A program made the position numbers and the translations under genes. From a bacterium (lineage in GTDB: Bacteria; Hydrogenedentota; Hydrogenedentia; Hydrogenedentiales; SLHB01): DNA of 10,407 bases. The stretch's first letter is position 1. Each line of letters starts with the position of its first letter. The notes under the pieces are model-generated. The model made no database searches, was not told the DNA's origin, and saw nothing but the letters and a program-made list of their open reading frames with translations. The stretch is from contig JAAEQP010000328.1 in the NCBI GenBank assembly GCA_024231375.1, forward strand, positions 1-10,407, written 5' to 3'. This document shows, piece by piece, positions 6,703 through 10,407 of the stretch.

Positions 6703-6900
6703 ATGGTTTTCGTGAAGACGTTCAAAGGATACGAAGACAAGACGCTTCAGTTGGACGCGGCGGTAAACGCGTGGATCATGGAGCACGAGGTCAAGGTGGC
6801 TGGCATCAAAGCCGTGTTGAGTCACGAACCCGGCGGGCGCGCCAATTCGGGAGACCTGCTCTACACGGTCGTGTACCACGCGGACGCGCCTGTCGACTGA
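6703..6900 (+). CDS. Small Cse60-like protein
   Basis: A 65-residue soluble protein (MVFVKTFKGYEDKTLQLD...). The pattern of a short beta strand, an acidic helix (DAAVNAWIMEH), then two strands around a variable turn (VAGIKAVLSHE, DLLYTVVYHAD) resembles the Cse60 sporulation-protein family. That resemblance is by eye and tentative, and the molecular role of the family is unclear. Start: ATG 6703 with GGAG 6 nt upstream; a GTG at 6691 is in frame but less well placed. It lies 37 nt after the anmK-like gene, so it should be co-transcribed, and stops 3 bp before the stop of the convergent AmiE-NamZ gene. Confidence 0.6.
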   Translation: MVFVKTFKGYEDKTLQLDAAVNAWIMEHEVKVAGIKAVLSHEPGGRANSGDLLYTVVYHADAPVD

Positions 6901-6903
6901 AGC

Positions 6904-9117
6904 CTATGCTATCCCAAGTTCTGAGCCGCGTTCGCCCGGATCCCCGTAGAGCCGGGGACGATCCTCGTCAAACGCCGCCAAGCCCGGTGCAAACGACGCC
7001 ACGATAGACATTGGCGGCTCCCCCTCCACGATTCGCGTCCTCAGAGTATCCGTACCCGCGAGCACATCGAACGATGCGTGCCACTCGAGTTCCTCGGCGT
7101 GCCTCTCGTGAATGGCGCTAAGCATCGCCACCGTGAGCGCGAAGGGCCGTGCGTCGATCGCGTTCTCCAAGGCGATGCGAATCCCGGAGCATGCTTCGTC
7201 GAGATAACGTGGCTGGCTCGCCTTGCCGGGAATGCTCCGCGGCGTGTAGGCCGCCGCTTCAAGTGCGACACCGGCGCACACCTCTGACGGCAGGGCGTCC
7301 AGTATCGCCTGCGAATCCAGCCACGGTGCGCCGATGAGTTGAAAGGGCGTGTCCGTGCCCCGGCCTTCGTTGAGGTTCACCCCCTCGAAGAGGCACGTGC
7401 CTGCGTACACGATGGCCGTGTCCACTCGCGGGATGTTGGGCGAAGGCGGCGTCCACGGAAGACTGCATTGATCGAACGTCAGGCAAGGCCGCCAGGAATC
7501 GAGGGGAACAACCGTTAACTTAAGGGCATCCCCAAACTCCACCGACTGAAAATGCAGGGCGATCTCTCCCATCGTCATTCCGTGCCGCGCCGGTACCCGC
7601 CCCCAGCAGACCGCGGAATCGTCGCGATCGGCAATGGGCCCCTCGATGATCGTACCGCCAATCGGATTGGGCCTGTCCAACACCAAGACAGGTGTTCCCG
7701 AGGCCGCGCATGCAGCCAGGCATCGCTTCATTGTCGCGGCATACGTGTAGTACCGCGCGCCGACGTCCTGCATGTCTACCACCAAGCAGTCGACCGTGCT
7801 CAGTTCCTCCCGGCTCGGCGCGGTGCGGTCCCCGTACAGGCTGATGACGGGAACGTCGCCCTCCTCCGACGGCACATCCGCCCCGGCTTCGGCCTGCCCT
7901 CGCACGCCGTGTTCGGGGCTGTACACCAACCGCAGGTCCACCTCGGGGTCAAGGGCCAGCACATCGAGAATGTGGCGCCCCAGTTGATCGAGCGCCGCGT
8001 GGTGGGTCAGCAGCGCGACCTTCCGCCCCCGTAGCGGATCGAATCGGTCGCGCACCAGTCGGTCCAGTCCCGTGTGGGTGTTGACTTGGTTCGGATAGTA
8101 TCGCTCGGCCACGCCGTCGTAGAAGACACGGCGAAGTGTCTCCGTGTCGCGGTCCTCGCGCGAAGGGTGGCAGGTATTCGACAAGAGGATCGCGAACAGG
8201 CCAGTGGCTCTGTCCATCCACATCGATGTGCCCGTCCATCCCGTGTGGCCGAAGGCCGTTCGCGCGGGAAGATACCCCGAAGGTCGTGAAGACCAAGGAT
8301 CGAGTTCCCATCCCAACCCCTGCCACGGCCGGCAGGGGATCTGGCCGATCCTTAGCGCGAGGTCTAGGGTTGCGCCTTTGAGAACCCTCCCCCCAAGCAA
8401 CGCCTGACAGAACCGAGCGAGATCACTTGCGGTACTGAACAGGCCGGCATGCCCGGCGACCCCGCCCACGGCAAACGCGTTTTCGTCATGGACCTCGCCA
8501 ACCATGACGCGTCCGCGCCACGCGCAGTCCTCGGTGGCAGCGCATCGTTTGCGCAACGCGTCCGGGTTGAACATCGTATCCGACATCTTCAAGGGTGCGA
8601 AGATCCGTTTGCGACAGAACGCGTCCAGCGAGTCGCGAGCCACCAACTCAACAACCCGGCCCAGAATCATGTAGCCCGCGTCCGAGTACTGCCACCCCGT
8701 CCCTGGCTCCCAGCACTGTTCCTCCTCCGCATAGCGATGGATCATCTCATCAACGGTGCTGCAATCTTGGTAGAACGGTTCACCACTCACCAAACCCGAC
8801 GTATGCGTCATGAGATGCCGGATCGCGAATCGGCTGAACGCGGGAATGGGCAGATAGCCCGAGACGGGGGCGTCGAGATCAAGCTGACCGTCCTCATGCA
8901 GCAGCAGCGCCGCCGTCGTCGTAGCGACGACTTTCGTCAACGAAGCAACATCGTATAGCGTGTCCGCGGTGGCACGCGCCGGCCGGGGCAGGAGACGCCG
9001 CTTTCCGCATGCGTCGAGGAAGTGGACCCTCTCTACGTCGCCCACGCAGGCAACGGCCCCCGGACTCTCCGACCGCCGCACCGATTCAGCCAGTACCTTT
9101 GCAAGATTGCGATCCAT
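6904..9117 (-). CDS. Fusion of AmiE-like serine hydrolase and NamZ (DUF1343) exo-muramidase
   Basis: A 737-residue two-domain enzyme. Residues 1 to about 340 are a beta-lactamase/class C PBP-type serine hydrolase: SLTK (S59, K62, acylation dyad), YSD (Y144) and HTG (H291-G293). Residues about 349-737 are a NamZ/DUF1343 domain: TGLDRL, YSPEHGVRG (399-407), DMQDVGARYYTY (448-459), LDRPNPIGG (480-488), RHGMTMGE (511-518), PPSPN (557-561) and EGVNLNEGRGT (578-588). In Bacillus subtilis the separate proteins AmiE and NamZ strip peptide and cleave MurNAc from cell-wall fragments; here both steps are joined. All motifs of both domains look intact. Start: ATG 9117 with GGGAG 5 nt upstream. No clear signal peptide is seen; an alternative ATG at 9177 adds a weakly hydrophobic stretch, so location is uncertain. 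It converges on the anmK-like operon. Confidence 0.9.
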   Translation of the reverse strand: MDRNLAKVLAESVRRSESPGAVACVGDVERVHFLDACGKRRLLPRPARATADTLYDVASLTKVVATTTAALLLHEDGQLDLDAPVSGYLPIPAFSRFAIRHLMTHTSGLVSGEPFYQDCSTVDEMIHRYAEEEQCWEPGTGWQYSDAGYMILGRVVELVARDSLDAFCRKRIFAPLKMSDTMFNPDALRKRCAATEDCAWRGRVMVGEVHDENAFAVGGVAGHAGLFSTASDLARFCQALLGGRVLKGATLDLALRIGQIPCRPWQGLGWELDPWSSRPSGYLPARTAFGHTGWTGTSMWMDRATGLFAILLSNTCHPSREDRDTETLRRVFYDGVAERYYPNQVNTHTGLDRLVRDRFDPLRGRKVALLTHHAALDQLGRHILDVLALDPEVDLRLVYSPEHGVRGQAEAGADVPSEEGDVPVISLYGDRTAPSREELSTVDCLVVDMQDVGARYYTYAATMKRCLAACAASGTPVLVLDRPNPIGGTIIEGPIADRDDSAVCWGRVPARHGMTMGEIALHFQSVEFGDALKLTVVPLDSWRPCLTFDQCSLPWTPPSPNIPRVDTAIVYAGTCLFEGVNLNEGRGTDTPFQLIGAPWLDSQAILDALPSEVCAGVALEAAAYTPRSIPGKASQPRYLDEACSGIRIALENAIDARPFALTVAMLSAIHERHAEELEWHASFDVLAGTDTLRTRIVEGEPPMSIVASFAPGLAAFDEDRPRLYGDPGERGSELGIA
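6938..6964. terminator. Hairpin 38 bp past the small Cse60-like gene
   Basis: TCCCCG (6941-6946) and CGGGGA (6953-6958) pair perfectly around TAGAGC, and outer GGA/TCC can add 3 bp across a CGA interruption. No T run follows on the plus strand. It lies within the last codons of the opposing AmiE-NamZ gene, because the convergent stops leave no spacer. It could help end the anmK-like transcript, or simply be coding sequence. Confidence 0.25.
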
Positions 9118-9172
9118 GGGTCTCCCGATACCATCCGCGGGTCCGGCCCGTTGGCCGAAGCCCGCGAGCGCA

Positions 9173-9201
9173 AGCATACTCACCTGATGTAAGGGGCGCA
9201 A
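9173..9201 (-). promoter_or_regulatory. Weak candidate promoter of the AmiE-NamZ gene
   Basis: On the minus strand TTGCGC (9196-9201) and TATGCT (9173-9178) are 17 bp apart, matching three and four of six consensus bases. The distance to the ATG at 9117 is reasonable, and the placement would exclude the alternative start at 9177. Confidence 0.3.
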
Positions 9202-9236
9202 CCGCTCTGGGCAGCGCAGATCCTATACACAGAGAA

Positions 9237-9269
9237 GGGGCGCTGCCGGTTTAGAGCCCGCAGCGCCCC
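9237..9269 (-). terminator. Probable terminator of the histone-like gene
   Basis: GGGGCGCTGC (9237-9246) and GCAGCGCCCC (9260-9269) form a perfect 10-bp stem with a 13-nt loop. On the minus strand it is followed by TTCTCTGTGT, a pyrimidine-rich but imperfect T tract; on the plus strand no T run follows. It lies 140 bp past the histone-like stop and before the AmiE-NamZ promoter. Confidence 0.5.
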
Positions 9270-9409
9270 ACGACGATAAGCTAACGACTGTCCACGATGT
9301 GGTCTGCCCTGAGGCTGACACCGCAGACATCTCCCCCTCTCTCCCCACCTCGGAGCCGCGTCGGACCCCGCTGCCAGGGAGCCTTAAGAAGGGACGAGAC
9401 GCCGCCGTC

Positions 9410-9757
9410 TTACTTCTTCTTGGCTACTCTCTTCTTGGCTACTCTCTTCTTAGCTACCTTCTTCTTGGCAGCAGCTTTCTTCTTCGGGGCGGCCTTCTTC
9501 TTGGCTACCTTCTTCTTGGCAGCAGCCTTCTTCTTCGGGGCGGCCTTTTTCTTGGCTACCTTCTTCTTCGCTACCTTCTTCTTGGCAGCAGCTTTCTTCT
9601 TCGGGGCAGCCTTTCTCTTGGCTACCTTCTTCTTCACTACCTTCTTCTTCACTACCTTCTTCTTCGCGGCGGCCTTCTTCTTCGGAGCCGCCTTCTTCTT
9701 GGCTACCTTCTTCTTGGCCGCCTTCTTTTTCGCAGCGCGTTTCTTCGCTGGAGCCAT
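9410..9757 (-). CDS. Lysine-rich histone H1-like nucleoid protein
   Basis: A 115-residue protein built from only six amino-acid types (M, A, P, K, R, V). After MAPAKKRAAKKK come four blocks that each begin AAPKKKAAAKKK (residues 23, 50, 72 and 89), followed by one to three VxKK(K/R) units; the last block ends at the C-terminus with VAKKK. Such unstructured Lys/Ala/Pro tails resemble the C-terminal domain of histone H1 and the bacterial H1-like proteins (Chlamydia Hc2, Bordetella BpH1, Pseudomonas AlgP). These bind DNA electrostatically and compact it or modulate expression. Start: ATG 9757 with AAAGGAGG about 6 nt upstream, a strong ribosome site suggesting high expression. DNA of the blocks is nearly identical, so length variation by slippage is likely. 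A probable terminator follows at 9237-9269. Confidence 0.85.
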   Translation of the reverse strand: MAPAKKRAAKKKAAKKKVAKKKAAPKKKAAAKKKVVKKKVVKKKVAKRKAAPKKKAAAKKKVAKKKVAKKKAAPKKKAAAKKKVAKKKAAPKKKAAAKKKVAKKRVAKKRVAKKK

Positions 9758-10407
9758 GCTCTGCCTCCTTTGTTGCTTCTCCACCACCAGACCCAGTCAT
9801 CGTTTGGTCGGGAGACACCACCCAACGCGTGTCTCTCAACCTTGATGCCCCGCGACCCAGTCGCGGGATCGGAACCATCGGGCACTTGCCCGCTATGGTC
9901 TAAACTGTTCGCCAACTCCCGCTCAAGCGGAGAGTCAAATACCGCACACAAGAAGCCTGGAGGGGTCACTGCCCAGAGCCCTGAAAGAGGCCTGAAGCAG
10001 CGCACGACAACGGCAACACAGTGGCCCAGCCATCGGTTCGGCATGCTCTTGCGAGCACCTTTGATCACTGCGGGCTCCGCACATCGTCGGCAGGTTCCCC
10101 CGTTAATGAGACGATCCAAACATCGTCGTTAGAATGGGCTGCGACGAACCCCTGTCCGGCGCGGGCCCTCCTGCTGAGGACGCCTCGCCTTGAGACCCTC
10201 GCGCCGCCGCCCTTGGGAAGCGGACAACTGAAATTCCCCCTCGGCGCAAGCCGCATGTGTGAGATCCCCCAGCAGCCTCCGACAGACCGCATCAGGGACG
10301 CCCAACACTCGGCAGGGACTCGTCACATCTTCAACTGTTACTCGCGTAACTCCAACTGCGCTTTAGTCTTCCTAAGTAATTGTGTAACAGACAATGCTCA
10401 AAATAGC
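9758..10407. other. Gene-free, hairpin-rich region upstream of the histone-like gene
   Basis: No frame in these 650 bases has a good start, family similarity or normal codon use. The minus frame through 9703-10119 is Arg/Trp-rich and overlaps the histone-like gene. The region holds a cluster of four stem-loops (9812-9935), smaller stems at 10044-10057 (TGCTC/GAGCA) and 10110-10127 (GACGAT/ATCGTC), and a branched stem at 10157-10206. A GCAA-tetraloop hairpin (10242-10253) and the inverted repeat GTTAC/GTAAC (10337-10350) follow. The last 80 bases are more AT-rich and may hold the regulatory region of a gene beyond the right edge. Confidence 0.45.
9812..9935 (-). ncRNA. Candidate structured leader or small RNA: four tandem stem-loops
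   Basis: In minus-strand order: ACTC-CCGC/GCGG-GAGT with one bulged base (9915-9935, loop TTGA); ACCAT-CGGGC/GCCCG-ATGGT with a 2-nt bulge (9874-9899, loop AAGT); CCCGCGAC/GTCGCGGG, 8 bp (9849-9867, loop TGG); GAGACAC/GTGTCTC, 7 bp (9812-9835, 10-nt loop). They lie 55-180 nt upstream of the histone-like ATG. No known RNA family was recognised and no good promoter was found beside it; strand and function are inferred. Confidence 0.35.

Larger units (their letters stand above)
9118..9409. other. Spacer between the AmiE-NamZ and histone-like genes
   Basis: No gene is seen. It holds the ribosome site and a weak candidate promoter of the AmiE-NamZ gene (9173-9201) and a 10-bp hairpin (9237-9269) that probably ends the histone-like transcript. 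AAGGGGCGC occurs twice (9191-9199 and 9235-9243). Confidence 0.5.

Noticed and set aside
9849..9867. CCCGCGAC/GTCGCGGG hairpin as a stand-alone terminator
   Set aside because: No T run on either side; it fits better as one of four tandem stem-loops.
9703..10119. 138-codon minus-strand frame upstream of and overlapping the histone-like gene
   Set aside because: No family resemblance, Arg/Trp-rich end, overlaps the histone-like start region and its ribosome site, and covers the hairpin cluster.
9297..10132. Two long plus-strand frames rich in Phe/Leu across the histone-like gene
   Set aside because: They are translations of the complementary strand of the Lys-codon repeats; the apparent hydrophobic segments come only from CTT/TTC repeats.
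10394..10407. ATG near the right edge as the start of a new gene
   Set aside because: Only four codons are visible and there is no ribosome site before it.

Overview
The window is GC-rich bacterial chromosome with strong Shine-Dalgarno sequences and sigma70-like promoters. No rRNA, tRNA or CRISPR array was seen. A lysine-rich histone H1-like protein, a fused serine hydrolase/NamZ protein, a planctomycete-style HNH protein and a divergent AnmK together suggest an uncultured bacterium of the Planctomycetes/Verrucomicrobia/Hydrogenedentes kind. This is an inference from gene style; no phylogenetic marker was compared.

Layout. Positions 1-2286 (minus strand) hold the lower-glycolysis pair gap then pgk, with pgk running off the left edge. 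A 14-bp hairpin followed by TTTT sits between them. Positions 2620-3903 (minus) encode a 427-residue metal-dependent amidohydrolase of unknown substrate. The divergent spacer at 3904-4335 contains a 170-bp MITE-like element (imperfect terminal inverted repeats, 5-bp ACTGC target duplication, internal REP-like hairpin). Next to it is a near-consensus promoter reading rightward into a two-helix membrane protein (4336-4665) and an HNH-nuclease-family protein (4798-5397).

Positions 5431-9117 form a peptidoglycan-recycling block. A consensus TATAAT promoter overlapped by a 12-bp palindrome drives a divergent anhydro-N-acetylmuramic acid kinase (AnmK-like) gene and a small Cse60-like gene. Running towards them on the other strand is one 737-residue protein that joins an AmiE-like serine hydrolase domain to a NamZ (DUF1343) exo-muramidase domain. 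The two units end 3 bp apart. In Bacillus subtilis AmiE and NamZ are separate proteins of one muropeptide-rescue pathway, so here two steps lie on one chain beside a candidate kinase for the released or anhydro sugar. The kinase has lost several hallmark residues, so its substrate may have changed.

Positions 9410-9757 (minus) encode a 115-residue protein made of only six amino-acid types in K-rich repeats, a likely nucleoid-binding H1-like protein. Its upstream region (9758-10407) has no convincing gene but contains four consecutive stem-loops within 124 bases (9812-9935) and further stem-forming sequence to about 10253, a candidate structured leader or small RNA.
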